64,000 bases of DNA from Halorientalis regularis (GTDB taxonomy: Archaea; Halobacteriota; Halobacteria; Halobacteriales; Haloarculaceae). The notes under the pieces are model-generated. The model ran no database searches and was not told the origin of the DNA. It saw nothing but the letters and a program-made list of their open reading frames with translations. The translations under genes and the position numbers were made by a program. Location: positions 1 through 64,000 of the forward strand of contig NZ_JALJCL010000006.1 in the NCBI RefSeq assembly GCF_023698535.1, read 5' to 3'. Numbering within the stretch: the first letter of the stretch is position 1; each line of letters starts with the position of its first letter. This document shows positions 42,691 to 51,320 of this stretch, one piece after another.

Positions 42691-43224
42691 TCACCCGGTC
42701 TGCCAAACATCAAACAGATACAGTGGTATCCAGATCATTACAGTAGTTGATCCAAGAATAGTCAACAAACCTGAGATCCTGAACCACCATACGAAATCAA
42801 CACCCAAAGGATTGATTGGGGTAAACAGTGGAACTAGACTAATTATGGCACATAATATCCCAAGAAACCAAATAAAGAACGCCACAATCAATGTTCCTGT
42901 GGAGATACCTAGTGAATCAATCCACTGTTCTAGTGCCAATTTAACTTCATAGAGCCGGCGATTCGGTCGCCTCTGGCCTTCACCTTCCCACCGATAATAG
43001 GATCGTTCTTCCTGTCCGATCCGATCTTCATTGTTTGATAGTTGAGAGAGTTGATTTGCTACTGTACCAACCTTGCCAGCACGACAATCATTCTTGACAG
43101 CTTCAAAGACCTCCTGAGTTTCGTGTTCTGTGTCAGGATTTCTATATAGATATTCAATGATGGCACGTTTGGTATCTTGATTGGGCTTGTTGTACTCCTC
43201 CAGTAGTTCCTCTTTCTGCTTCAT
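42691..43224 (-). CDS. winged-helix membrane protein of the integrative element
   Basis: A 177-residue protein. The N-terminal 75 residues (KRAIIEYLYRNPDTEHETQE, then GTVANQLSQLSNNEDRI) look like a winged helix-turn-helix. Two membrane helices follow (about 108-132 and 147-172). DNA-binding domains tethered to the membrane are frequent in haloarchaeal viruses and plasmids. It may regulate the element. Oriented opposite to the integrase and A+T-rich. Confidence 0.7.
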   Translation of the reverse strand: MKQKEELLEEYNKPNQDTKRAIIEYLYRNPDTEHETQEVFEAVKNDCRAGKVGTVANQLSQLSNNEDRIGQEERSYYRWEGEGQRRPNRRLYEVKLALEQWIDSLGISTGTLIVAFFIWFLGILCAIISLVPLFTPINPLGVDFVWWFRISGLLTILGSTTVMIWIPLYLFDVWQTG

Positions 43225-43398
43225 ACAAAACCACCGGACAGAAACGGGCCATGATTCAAATCATACCCTCGAAGAACGCCTGTGATCAACATCACAACCA
43301 TATATTCTTTGAACTATCTCGAACGCTTATATTATTACCGCCCGTTGTTGTGACTGGATCATGACGCTTGAATCTGAGACAACGGAGGTTGCTTGAAT

Positions 43399-43740
43399 AT
43401 GCCGGAGATCGAGCATGGGTATCGGCGGGGCGTTTCCGTAGTCGTTGAAGCAATAATCGTTGCTGTACTTATCGGAGAGGTTGTACCGAAACTCGTTGAG
43501 GCAGGTATCTTTCCAAAGGGCCTGTTCTCAATTGCAATTGTACTCTCAATTGCCGGAACAGTTATGACTATAGATAAATCCCGATACTGGTCTTTTGGAT
43601 ACTTAGCAGGATTCTGTATCGGGATTGCGATTGCACTGCCTCCCCTCATTCAGACTGGATTCCTTGGTCTGTTCGATCTATTGCTCTACGGAGGGACTGC
43701 CATAGCTACGATTTTCTTGCGGGTGAAGATACATATCTGA
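43399..43740 (+). CDS. small membrane protein of the integrative element
   Basis: A 113-residue protein with three or four hydrophobic segments (VVVEAIIVAVLIGEVV, LFSIAIVLSIAGTVM, YLAGFCIGIAIALPPLI, LLLYGGTAIATIFL). The ATG at 43399 is preceded two codons earlier by a TTG. There is no known family. Similar short polytopic proteins are common cargo of haloarchaeal plasmids and proviruses. Confidence 0.65.
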   Translation: MPEIEHGYRRGVSVVVEAIIVAVLIGEVVPKLVEAGIFPKGLFSIAIVLSIAGTVMTIDKSRYWSFGYLAGFCIGIAIALPPLIQTGFLGLFDLLLYGGTAIATIFLRVKIHI

Positions 43741-43880
43741 TTCAGCGGGTACAGATAGGATTCCGGTCAAAGAGTCCACATATGACGAGTTGTGGCTGAT
43801 TGTAATCCATCAAATCAATTTTAATTATCTCACGTCAGAATCTGTATAGGTATTGCCATCTACAAGCCGACTTCCTTCTG

Positions 43881-43958
43881 ATGGCCCACCGCCGTCCCGC
43901 GCTCCGAGACAAATTCGAGTGGTTATTTCTCTGGTTCACAGCGAGAAAGCCGGGGTAA
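43881..43958 (+). CDS. possible 25-residue micro-ORF
   Basis: ATG to TAA encodes MAHRRPALRDKFEWLFLWFT and five more residues, amphipathic and basic. Directly after it GGGGTAAATTAAAGTAACCCC can form a short stem. Coding is uncertain; it lies between the small membrane protein and tRNA-Val. Confidence 0.2.
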   Translation: MAHRRPALRDKFEWLFLWFTARKPG

Positions 43959-44010
43959 ATTAAAGTAACCCCTACGCTGTCTTGTGGTTAGAAAAAACGA
44001 AGTGGGCGTA

Positions 44011-44085
44011 TGGGTTGGGGCGGATTTGAACCGCCGGCTTTCTCCGTGTGAAGGAGATATCATAACCGGACTAGATCACCAACCC
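44011..44085 (-). tRNA. tRNA-Val (anticodon CAC)
   Basis: A complete cloverleaf: acceptor GGGTTGG/CCAACCC with discriminator A, D arm TGATCTAGTCCGGTTATGA, anticodon stem TCTCC/GGAGA with loop TTCACAC (CAC reads GTG, valine), and T arm CGGCGGTTCAAATCCGCCC. No intron or encoded CCA. Its 3' half is the attachment site of the adjacent integrative element and was regenerated by the insertion. Confidence 0.95.
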
Positions 44086-44127
44086 GGCGCTCGGTGTTAC
44101 CCCTGCGCCGGACTTAAGGGTTACCTC

Positions 44128-44391
44128 TCAGGCTTCCGTCTGCCGGTAGGTCTCGATCTTTTCCCGGGCGTCCGCGATGGCCTCCTTGGCCTCGCCTTCC
44201 GCTCGCCCCTGAAGCTCTTTCAGGTCGGCGCGGATCTCCTTCAGCCGGTTTGGCTCCGGTTCGGTCTCGTCGCCGCCCATGACGGTGTCGATTCGGTCCT
44301 GAATCGGCTCCAGTTCCTCGACGATTCCTTTTTTCGCCGTCTCACCTGCACGTTTGAGGTAGTATTGCGCGTCTTCGAAGTGTTTGTTCAT
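44128..44391 (-). CDS. small coiled-coil protein, unknown function
   Basis: An 87-residue, strongly helical, charged protein (MNKHFEDAQYYLKRAGETAK at the start, RLKEIRADLKELQGRAEGEA later) predicted to form a helical hairpin or coiled coil. TTTTATCTG about 29 nt before the ATG is a good TATA box. It belongs to a type of short conserved haloarchaeal proteins but I cannot name a function. Confidence 0.7.
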   Translation of the reverse strand: MNKHFEDAQYYLKRAGETAKKGIVEELEPIQDRIDTVMGGDETEPEPNRLKEIRADLKELQGRAEGEAKEAIADAREKIETYRQTEA

Positions 44392-44503
44392 ATTCGTTGG
44401 TACGCCGAGGACAGATAAAAGGTTTGTGGCGCTACAGCTCCTAACCGCAAGACAGCGGCCAGGTATTTGACCTGTAGCAGACCGACCACAAGGTTTTTCA
44501 ATC

Positions 44504-44521
44504 TTTTAGGCATACCTAAAA
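44504..44521. promoter_or_regulatory. DtxR/Idr-type metalloregulator operator-like palindrome
   Basis: TTTTAGG-CATA-CCTAAAA, 7-bp perfect arms with a 4-bp spacer. TTAGG-N4-CCTAA is the half-site pattern of DtxR/IdeR/SirR-type iron or manganese regulators, which haloarchaea use widely. It lies 150 nt before the MBL gene and over 110 nt from the start of the coiled-coil gene, so its target is not obvious. Confidence 0.5.
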
Positions 44522-44670
44522 TCGGCTGGAACCCCGTCGGGGGGTCGGCCACGCGTCTGTCCCAACAACGCGTCCACCATGCCTCCGGCCGTCGAGGTGT
44601 CCGTGGGCATACCCTCGTCGGCCGGCTTTTCGACACAACCCTATTGTTCCACCGGCGGGTACGTGCTGCC

Positions 44671-45618
44671 ATGTTCACACGCCTCACGGTTCCGACGCCG
44701 TTCCAGGTCGGGGCGGTCAACGCCTACCTCGCCGGCCGGACGCTGATCGACCCCGGGCCGGACAGCGAGGAAGCCTGGTCGCACCTGCTCGACGCGCTCG
44801 AAGAACGCGGGCTCTCTCCGTCCGACATCGAGCGCGTTCTCGTCACTCACCCCCACCCCGACCACTTCGGGCTGGCCAATCGGTTCCGCGAGGTCGGCGC
44901 GTCCGTCGCCGCCACGCCCGACGCCGCCGCGATCATGGCCGACTTCGAGGGCCGGTTCGAGCGCGAGCGTGCGTTCTTCACCGACTTCTTCGAGCGCTGC
45001 GGGATGGCACGCTCGACCGCCGAAACCGTCACCGGCCTCCCCGAGGTGTATCTCCGCTACGCGCCCGACGTGGCGACCGATCAGGAAATCGTCTCGGGCG
45101 ATACCCTCGTCGTACAGGACACCGTCCTCGATATCGACGAGGTCATGGGCCACGCCGACGGCGAGTGTATCCTCTCCTACGACATCGACGGCGAGCGCCG
45201 CGCCGTCGTCGGGGACCACGTCCTCCCCGAGATTACGCCGAATCCGTTTCTCCTTCCGCCGGGCGACGACCGTGACGAGCGCCCGCGCGTCCTCCCCTCG
45301 TACAACCGCTCACTGGATCGTCTGCGCGACCGGGACTACGACCGGATGCTCCCGGGCCACCGCGAACTCATCGACGCCCCAGGCGAACGGATCGGCGAGA
45401 TCCGCGAAGCCCACGAGGAGCGGACCGACAACGTCCGCGACCTCGTGGACGGCCCGACCACGCCCGTCGACGTGATGGACGGGCTGTTCGGCGACCTTCC
45501 AGTTACGGAGTCGTTCGCCGGCATGAGCGAGGCCGTCGGCCACCTGGACGTACTCGAAGAGCGGGGCGACGTGACGATGCGAGACCGGGGCGGCGTCCTC
45601 GTCTACGAACCGGTGTAG
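44671..45618 (+). CDS. metallo-beta-lactamase-fold hydrolase
   Basis: A 315-residue MBL protein. The zinc motif HPHPDH (60-65), the next His in VMGHADGE, Asp in VVGDHVL and His in MLPGHREL complete the site. The C-terminal 70 residues form a winged-helix-like domain, as in LACTB2/glyoxalase-II-like proteins. These hydrolyse thioesters, esters or RNA; substrate here unknown. A TATA-like CCCTATTG about 28 nt before the ATG decides the start; 68 further codons in frame upstream are not coding-like. Confidence 0.85.
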   Translation: MFTRLTVPTPFQVGAVNAYLAGRTLIDPGPDSEEAWSHLLDALEERGLSPSDIERVLVTHPHPDHFGLANRFREVGASVAATPDAAAIMADFEGRFERERAFFTDFFERCGMARSTAETVTGLPEVYLRYAPDVATDQEIVSGDTLVVQDTVLDIDEVMGHADGECILSYDIDGERRAVVGDHVLPEITPNPFLLPPGDDRDERPRVLPSYNRSLDRLRDRDYDRMLPGHRELIDAPGERIGEIREAHEERTDNVRDLVDGPTTPVDVMDGLFGDLPVTESFAGMSEAVGHLDVLEERGDVTMRDRGGVLVYEPV

Positions 45619-45644
45619 GTGGCCGCCGGGTCGCCCACGCCTTA

Positions 45645-46181
45645 TCAGTACGTCGGACTCTCTTCGGGGACGCCCTCGCGTTTGTTGACCACGCGTGCGA
45701 GCGTGAACAGACAGTCCGAGAGCCGGTTGAGGTAGACGATGGCGGCGTCGTTGACGCCGGCTTCCTCGGAGGCGAAGGTGACCGCGCGGCGTTCCGCGCG
45801 GCGACAGACCGCCCGGGCCTGGTGGAGTTTCGCGCCCGGGTCGCTCCCGCTGGGCAGGATGAACCGCTCCAGCGGGTCGAGTTCCTCGTCGTAGTCGTCC
45901 ATCCACGATTCCAGTTCGTCGACGTGCTCGTCGGTGACCTGCGGGTCGTCTTCCTCGAGATTCGGGTTGGCGAAGTCGGCCTGGACGACGTGGAGGTGGT
46001 TCTGGATCGAGCGCAACTGGTCGTCCACGTCGTCGTACCCCGTCGGCCGGACGACGCCGACCAGAGCGTTGACCTCGTCGACGGTCCCGTAGGCCTCGAT
46101 CCGCGGACTCGCCTTCGACACCCGGTCCATGTTCCGGAGGTCGGTCATTCCCTCGTCACCGCGACCGGTATAGATCTTCAT
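45645..46181 (-). CDS. cob(I)alamin adenosyltransferase, PduO type
   Basis: A 178-residue PduO/MMAB-type ATP:corrinoid adenosyltransferase, which makes adenosylcobalamin for methylmalonyl-CoA mutase and class II ribonucleotide reductase. MKIYTGRGDEGMTDL is the ATP-binding N-terminus; EAYGTVDEVNAL, ILPSGSDPGAKLHQARAVCR and YLNRLSDCLFTLARVVN are all conserved. Length is normal. Convergent with the MBL gene and divergent from the rhomboid gene. Confidence 0.95.
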   Translation of the reverse strand: MKIYTGRGDEGMTDLRNMDRVSKASPRIEAYGTVDEVNALVGVVRPTGYDDVDDQLRSIQNHLHVVQADFANPNLEEDDPQVTDEHVDELESWMDDYDEELDPLERFILPSGSDPGAKLHQARAVCRRAERRAVTFASEEAGVNDAAIVYLNRLSDCLFTLARVVNKREGVPEESPTY

Positions 46182-46265
46182 ACCCCTACTGGGGCCGCCA
46201 GTTCCTTATAGTTCCCCGGCGGCGAGGGCGACGGAGTTTACTGGCGGGCGGCCCCCACTGATGGT

Positions 46266-46856
46266 ATGGTTACCGGCCGGAGTCCGACCGTCACGACGCT
46301 CACTATCTTCGTCGTGGTCTTCCTGCTGGAATGGGTCGCGATCCCGCTCGGGCTGTTCGGCACGCTGTTCGTACTGACCCCACCTGTCGCGGCCAATCCC
46401 TGGACGCTCGTGACGAGCGTCTACGCGCACATGACCCTCCAGCACCTGCTGGCGAACTCGTTCGGGCTCCTGCTCACCGGCGTCGTCCTCGAACGCGCGA
46501 CGACCCGCATACGCTATCACGCGTTCTTCGTCGGGACCGGAGCACTCGCCGGGATCACACAGATCACTGTCGGCGGGGCTCTCGGGACTGGCACCGGCGT
46601 TCTCGGCGCGAGCGGGGCCATCTTCGCGTTCGTGGGCTACCTCCTGGCCAGCAACCGGCTGACCGACACCGTCGTCGGCGGAATCGAGGTCTCCCCGCGC
46701 GTCCAGTTGTTCCTCTTCGTGCTCGTCGCCGCAGTCGTCACGCTCGCCACTGGCTCGGCCCGTGCGGCACTGATCGCGCACTTCACGGGGCTGTTCGTCG
46801 GATTAGTGGCCGGCCGGACGCACCTGCTGCAGGTCGACCGAGCCAGTTCGATATAG
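46266..46856 (+). CDS. rhomboid-family intramembrane protease
   Basis: A 196-residue protein with six hydrophobic segments. AHMTLQHLLANSFGLL is the HxxxN loop of helix 2, GASGAIFAF holds the catalytic Ser, and AHFTGLFVGL the catalytic His of the last helix, so the Ser-His dyad is complete. Rhomboids cut membrane helices; haloarchaeal ones affect glycoprotein processing. An ATG five bases upstream is in another frame. Confidence 0.85.
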   Translation: MVTGRSPTVTTLTIFVVVFLLEWVAIPLGLFGTLFVLTPPVAANPWTLVTSVYAHMTLQHLLANSFGLLLTGVVLERATTRIRYHAFFVGTGALAGITQITVGGALGTGTGVLGASGAIFAFVGYLLASNRLTDTVVGGIEVSPRVQLFLFVLVAAVVTLATGSARAALIAHFTGLFVGLVAGRTHLLQVDRASSI

Positions 46857-46920
46857 CACTCGGCCGTTTATCGCCCCCGAAACCGGGACGTTGAACTATC
46901 CCGCCGTGGAACCGTCGCGT

Positions 46921-47088
46921 ATGGCCATGGAACTCGAGCGGTCCTGTCCGAACTGTGGCGAGACGAAGACGTTCTACCGAGCCGCGAGCACGGAGCTGCA
47001 CCTCGGGCAGAAGGTCAAGTGGCACTGCCCGGACTGTGACTACGGCTTCGTCCAGATCGACAGCATCGAAACCGGCGCTGAAGCCTAA
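46921..47088 (+). CDS. small zinc-ribbon protein
   Basis: A 55-residue protein with two knuckles, CPNCGET (9-12) and CPDCDYG (36-39), the spacing of a rubredoxin-like zinc ribbon, with a basic middle (LHLGQKVKWH). It belongs to the widespread haloarchaeal HVO_2753-like small zinc-finger proteins. Leaderless expression is likely. Precise role unknown. Confidence 0.8.
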   Translation: MAMELERSCPNCGETKTFYRAASTELHLGQKVKWHCPDCDYGFVQIDSIETGAEA

Positions 47089-47272
47089 CCGCTCGTTTTC
47101 CGTTCCGTCCGGAGCCATCGCGGAGCCGCTGCACTATCGTACCCCGTCCCGAGGGACCGCCACACCCGTCACAGCGCCGCAACCGCCGGAATCCCAACCA
47201 GATTCGAGAAGCGGTGTCGCCGTGACGACCAGCGAATGCGGCCGGGTGCCGTGCTGAGATAAATGAGATATC

Positions 47273-48341
47273 GAGGGTGTCATAGAACTCTTCTCACACC
47301 GTGATGATCGTGCTTCCCGGATTGTCTCCGCGTTCATAGTTGGTGATTGCGACGACGAGGCGAAGGCACAGCGCAAGAAACACTTGCGCTCGTGCGTGGA
47401 CGCGGCCTCAGGCGTGCGTTCGCCCGAGGCCGCAGTCCTTGACTGATTCGTTGGTTCGTTCGACTCCTGTCCGGCGGTTATACGTCTCGTCTAGCGTCGA
47501 TTGCTTCAGTTGAACGTCCTCGCTGTGTTCGGAGATACGGTCTTCGATCCTGTACTCAATATCTTTCGGATCGTCGGTGTTTCGCGCGTTGTACGGGGCG
47601 ACTGGCACGACCCCTGCGGCCAGCAGGTGGTCGTGCCAGTCAAGCGTGTCGTAGGCGCTGTCACCGACCATCCACATCGGCGTGGCGACGGCGAGCGCGT
47701 CACGCGTGACGCGCATCGCCGTCTCCTCTGGCGCTTGCTTACTCTCGGTGAACTCAGCTGCAATCGGGATCTTTTGCCCGGTCGAGACGATCGTACAGCC
47801 GTAGCCGTAGTAGTACTCGTCGTCGGTTGGATCGTAGCACTTCGAGGCGTCTTGATCGGCGGGCATCGCCCTCACGTCGGTTGAATCGATGCAATAGGTC
47901 AGGTCGAGCAGGCCGCGCTGGGCGGCCTGCTCGACGAGTCGGTCGAAGACCTCGTCAACGACGTGTTCGAGGTCGGTGAGAAAGCGATCGACCGCATCTC
48001 TGGACGGCGGTCGATCGAAACCACAGCTGAGCCAAACGACCGTGTTCCGAAGCTCCCGCTCAACCGGACGAATCCCGTAGATGTCGTGGTAGTAGCAATG
48101 GAGGAAGCCACGCATCAGCTCTGGTGGTTCGTGCTCTCGTGTTCGCCCCGTCTCCTCCGGGGCGAACACGTCGAACTCTTCGAGAAACTCGAAGGAGAGA
48201 TGCTCAAACAACGCTAGCGTCTCGGTCTCCGCGACATTGAAGAACGTCTCTACCGAAGGATCATCTTGCAGGGTCGCTGAGGCCATACCATCTCAGCGTT
48301 CACCCTGCTCTTTGGTGTGGTACTCGTTCTATGACACCCTC
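47273..48341 (-). mobile_element. insertion sequence, about 1069 bp, ISH11-like
   Basis: Perfect 16-bp terminal inverted repeats GAGGGTGTCATAGAAC bound the element at 47273-47288 and 48326-48341, and partial identity continues inward. One transposase gene fills it. The length and transposase recall ISH11-group elements (IS5 family) of haloarchaea, from memory. The 7 bp on each side (AGATATC, TTAGAGA) do not match, so no target duplication is visible. Confidence 0.8.
47294..48286 (-). pseudogene. IS transposase with in-frame stop
   Basis: A DDE transposase of 330 codons interrupted near its end by TGA at 47408-47410. Before the stop are DSTDVRAMPADQDASKCYDP (first Asp region), VGDSAYDT (second Asp) and NRRTGVERTNE (Glu region). 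After it, in the same frame, GRVHARAQVFLALCLRLVVA and a TNYERGD end continue. A CGA-to-TGA change explains it. The shortened product keeps the catalytic residues but loses the last 37, so this copy is probably inactive. Confidence 0.85.
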
Positions 48342-48468
48342 TTAGAGAAACTAAAGATATTCTCCGACTATTCGGCGTATAACGCTCTCATCAAGCGATT
48401 TTTCAGTGGGTATATCGCGTCTCTGATAGCGTTAGCGACCCGCCGGCGGCGCAGCCGTCAAGGTCGCG

Positions 48469-48897
48469 GTGGACGAAACCGCTATCAAAATCAACGGCGA
48501 GTGGTCTTGGTTGTATGCTGCAATAGACATCGATACGAAGTTGATTCTTGACGTGCAGCTGTTCGGGCGGCATGGCACTGATCCGGCGGCTGCGTTCCTG
48601 CTTGGTCGCCGCGAAAAACACGATCTCTCCGACGCAACGTTCCTTGTTAATCAGTTTGGAGATCGGACTGGCCTTACTCGATTAGGATTGAACGGTCGAG
48701 TTAATTATACCGACCGGTACCTCATCGAAAAGTGGTTCCACGGGCTCAAAATGCGCATCGACCGTTTCCATAATTCGTGGGTGGGCAGTCGGGTGAGCGC
48801 ACGCGAGTGGTTTGATCAACTTGTGCATTACTACAACCATCAGAGGCCGCATCAATCGCTCGACGGTGGAACGCCAGCCGACGAGGTGCTAAACTAG
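48469..48897 (+). pseudogene. IS6-type transposase remnant
   Basis: The last 140 or so codons of an IS6-family (ISH15/ISH29-like) transposase: VDETAIKINGEWSWLYAAID, IEKWFHGLKMRIDRFHNSWV and HYYNHQRPHQSLDGG. The N-terminal helix-turn-helix half is missing, and the frame enters from unrelated sequence at about 48450. The second catalytic position reads FLVNQFGDR where FLVD-FGY is usual, so Asp is Asn. It is dead and probably lost its 5' end in a rearrangement near the ISH11-like element. Confidence 0.8.
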
Positions 48898-49000
48898 ACA
48901 GTGCCGATGGCATTTTTTGCGAGGCATAAACACTACTACTGCACCGCTACTAATATATAAAATGAAAAGAATTAATTGATTATAGCTATGTTGGTAGAAT

Positions 49001-49252
49001 ATGCCAGCAACGACCGGGGCATCGCATGGATTCGCTGCGTTCGCGACTCTAATAATAGGGACAGTGCTGTCAAAATTCGTGTGGGAACTCTTACCCCCGC
49101 TCGGGCAGTTTTCACTTACTGTGATTGAGTTTGTCCAGCGTACAACCGGTGCAAGAATACCGACGAACGAACAATTCGCCGGCGCTCTCATCGTTATGGT
49201 TGCTCTTTCGTTCTGCTGGGGCGTGATCTACCATGTCGGAAGACACTCCTAA
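49001..49252 (+). CDS. small membrane protein, unknown function
   Basis: An 83-residue protein with two hydrophobic segments (FAAFATLIIGTVLSKFVW and FAGALIVMVALSFCWGVI). A TATA-like stretch, TAATATATAAAATG, lies about 50 nt upstream in A+T-rich DNA. It is flanked by a dead transposase and the propeller/pseudokinase genes. No family recognised. Confidence 0.5.
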   Translation: MPATTGASHGFAAFATLIIGTVLSKFVWELLPPLGQFSLTVIEFVQRTTGARIPTNEQFAGALIVMVALSFCWGVIYHVGRHS

Positions 49253-49385
49253 CACAGAAATTCACTATTCGTCTAAACGGATTGGACTCGATAGAAAACC
49301 TGTGCGAACCCATAGTAGCACGAAGCCGGGCGCAGTTGAGGGCAAACCGACATCTCCACAAATGTGGCCGGCGATGATCCAGATT

Positions 49386-51200
49386 CTAAAATGATGTCCC
49401 ACTGTTATGCGGATCGTGCTGAAACATTCGCCACTCTCCGGTCACATCACCTGCAGATAACGCGTACACGTTGTCATCGTAACTTCCGACGTAGACTTTG
49501 CTATCTACCACCGCTGGCGACGATGATAACTTAAATCCCGCCTGAGAGGTCCATTGTTCGGTGCCCTCCGCTACGTCTATTGCATAGATGGCGCCATCGC
49601 GGCTTCCGATGTAGACAGAGCCATCTACCACCGCTGGCGATGATTCCACTTCCCCATCCGTCTGAAAGGACCACTGTTCGGTGCCATCTGCAGCGTCCAG
49701 CGCATACACGTTGCCGTCGTCACTTCCGACGTAGACCGTGTCATTCATTACTGCTGGAGAAGACTGGACATATCCGTCTGTCGGGAACAACCACTGTTCA
49801 CTACCATCCGTTGCATCCAATGCATACACGTTGTTGTCCCAACTTCCGATGTAGACCATACCATCCACTACTGCTGGCGACGAGGATAATTTAATTCCCG
49901 TTTGAAAAGACCATTGTTCGGTCCCAGTCGTAGAATCTATTGCGTACAGGTTACCATCGTCATTTCCGATGTAAACAGTGTCATCTACCACCACTGGCGA
50001 CGACCCAACTCCACTATCGGTTCGAAACTGCCACTGTTGGCTACCCTCCGCCCTATCCAGCGCGTACACTCTCTGATCGTAACTTCCGACGTATAGAGTG
50101 CCATCTACCACGGCTGGAGATGAATCCACCGTGCCGCCCGTCTGGACCGACCACTGTTCGGTGCCATCCCTCGCGTCTAGTGCATATACGCTATCATCCC
50201 AACTCCCGATATAGACTGTATCATCAACCACTACTGGAGACGACTGGACATATCCGTCTGTCGGGAACGACCACTGTTCACTACCATCCGTTGCATCCAA
50301 TGCGTACACGTTGGCGTCCCAACTCCCAATATAAACCATACCGTTCACTACTGCTGGAGATGAGTTTACTGAATTGTCGGTCCGAAAAGACCACAAAGTC
50401 TCGCCAGCGGTAGTTTTAATACCAGTTTGAGAGTCAGATGGAACTGACCCAGAGTCAGATTGGGTAAACAGGTACCACCCTACAGTCCCCATAGCACCCA
50501 CACCCAACAGGCCAGTGCCAAGTGCTGCACGGCGTGTCAGGCCGCTTTCTGTGTCAGTTTTCTCGCCAATTTCTTGATCGGTCGCACTTTCATCAGCAGT
50601 AGTTTCAGGTGCGGAACTAGCAGAACCGCTATCTCCATCAGAGTCAGATGTATCGCTGGCGTCGGACTCTGCGTCGCTGGTATCGGTGTCTTCTGCAACG
50701 GCGGATGCGGATCCCCCAGGAGCAGTGAGCGGATCTATGGGTAGCACGCGCTTGATCGCCGTTTTGAAAGCGTACGCGGAGTCGTAGCGGTCGCCGGGGT
50801 CGGCCGCCAGTGCTGTCAAGACCACGTCGTCAACCGCATCGTCAACACTTGGATGATCGGTAGCGTCACTCAGCACGGAGGGATCACTCTGCCCAACTCT
50901 GGCGGGATCGCCGGGTGGTTGTCCAGTGAGCACGTAGTAGGTGATGGCACCAAGACTGTACACGTCAGCTTCTTCAGACGCCATTTCGGAGTCGTCAGTA
51001 AGTTCAGGCGCAGTAAACGGCGTACTCACCGCCTGGTCTGCCGCAACCCGACAGGCCCGTTCAAGTCCCCAGTCGTCGACGAGGGCTTGTACGCCGTCAT
51101 CGGTTTCGGTGGCCCAGACGGTCTCGGGACTGAGCGCACCATGGGTCGTGTTGTAAAGAGCGGCGTTGCGGAGTGCTTCGGCGATGACTTGAATTTCCAT
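49386..51200 (-). CDS. pseudokinase C-lobe, membrane helix and PQQ-type propeller
   Basis: A 604-residue protein. Residues 1-155 equal the C-lobe of a Ser/Thr kinase fold: NTTHGALSPETV replaces the catalytic loop (no HRD Asp), VDDWG the DFG, and DVYSLGAITYYVLTGQPP the helix after the APE-like FTAPE. The N-lobe with its ATP loop is absent. An acidic Ser/Asp/Thr linker follows, then LTRRAALGTGLLGVGAMGTV (about 221-246, membrane helix with a twin-Arg), then an eight- to nine-blade propeller of 40-residue repeats (SSPAVVDGTLYVGSYDQRVY-like). The kinase part should be inside and the propeller outside. The missing N-lobe and lack of a clear promoter suggest 5' truncation. Confidence 0.75.
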   Translation of the reverse strand: MEIQVIAEALRNAALYNTTHGALSPETVWATETDDGVQALVDDWGLERACRVAADQAVSTPFTAPELTDDSEMASEEADVYSLGAITYYVLTGQPPGDPARVGQSDPSVLSDATDHPSVDDAVDDVVLTALAADPGDRYDSAYAFKTAIKRVLPIDPLTAPGGSASAVAEDTDTSDAESDASDTSDSDGDSGSASSAPETTADESATDQEIGEKTDTESGLTRRAALGTGLLGVGAMGTVGWYLFTQSDSGSVPSDSQTGIKTTAGETLWSFRTDNSVNSSPAVVNGMVYIGSWDANVYALDATDGSEQWSFPTDGYVQSSPVVVDDTVYIGSWDDSVYALDARDGTEQWSVQTGGTVDSSPAVVDGTLYVGSYDQRVYALDRAEGSQQWQFRTDSGVGSSPVVVDDTVYIGNDDGNLYAIDSTTGTEQWSFQTGIKLSSSPAVVDGMVYIGSWDNNVYALDATDGSEQWLFPTDGYVQSSPAVMNDTVYVGSDDGNVYALDAADGTEQWSFQTDGEVESSPAVVDGSVYIGSRDGAIYAIDVAEGTEQWTSQAGFKLSSSPAVVDSKVYVGSYDDNVYALSAGDVTGEWRMFQHDPHNSGTSF

Positions 51201-51320
51201 GCCCACAGCAGCGACACGACCGCTGCGGCTGCAGGCTCCAACACAACCGAAAAGAAGCCAGTGGAACCGGATAATGACGATGAGACCGCCGCTACTAGCG
51301 CAGCTCAATCAGAGTCCAAA

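Larger units (their letters stand above)
41471..44031. mobile_element. compact integrative element in the tRNA-Val gene
   Basis: The 22-bp sequence at 44010-44031, the 3' end of tRNA-Val plus one flanking base, is repeated exactly at 41471-41492. Between the copies are a tyrosine recombinase gene, two membrane-protein genes and A+T-rich spacers, all of lower G+C than the chromosome. An intact tRNA at one end and a copy of only its 3' part at the other is the standard result of integrase-driven insertion. At about 2.5 kb it has no visible replication or capsid gene, so it is either a minimal satellite or a deletion product. Confidence 0.85.

Noticed and set aside
48342-48440. Target-site duplication or second IS end right of the ISH11-like element
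   Set aside because: The 7-bp flanks do not match, and no inverted repeat partner for the IS6 remnant could be found.
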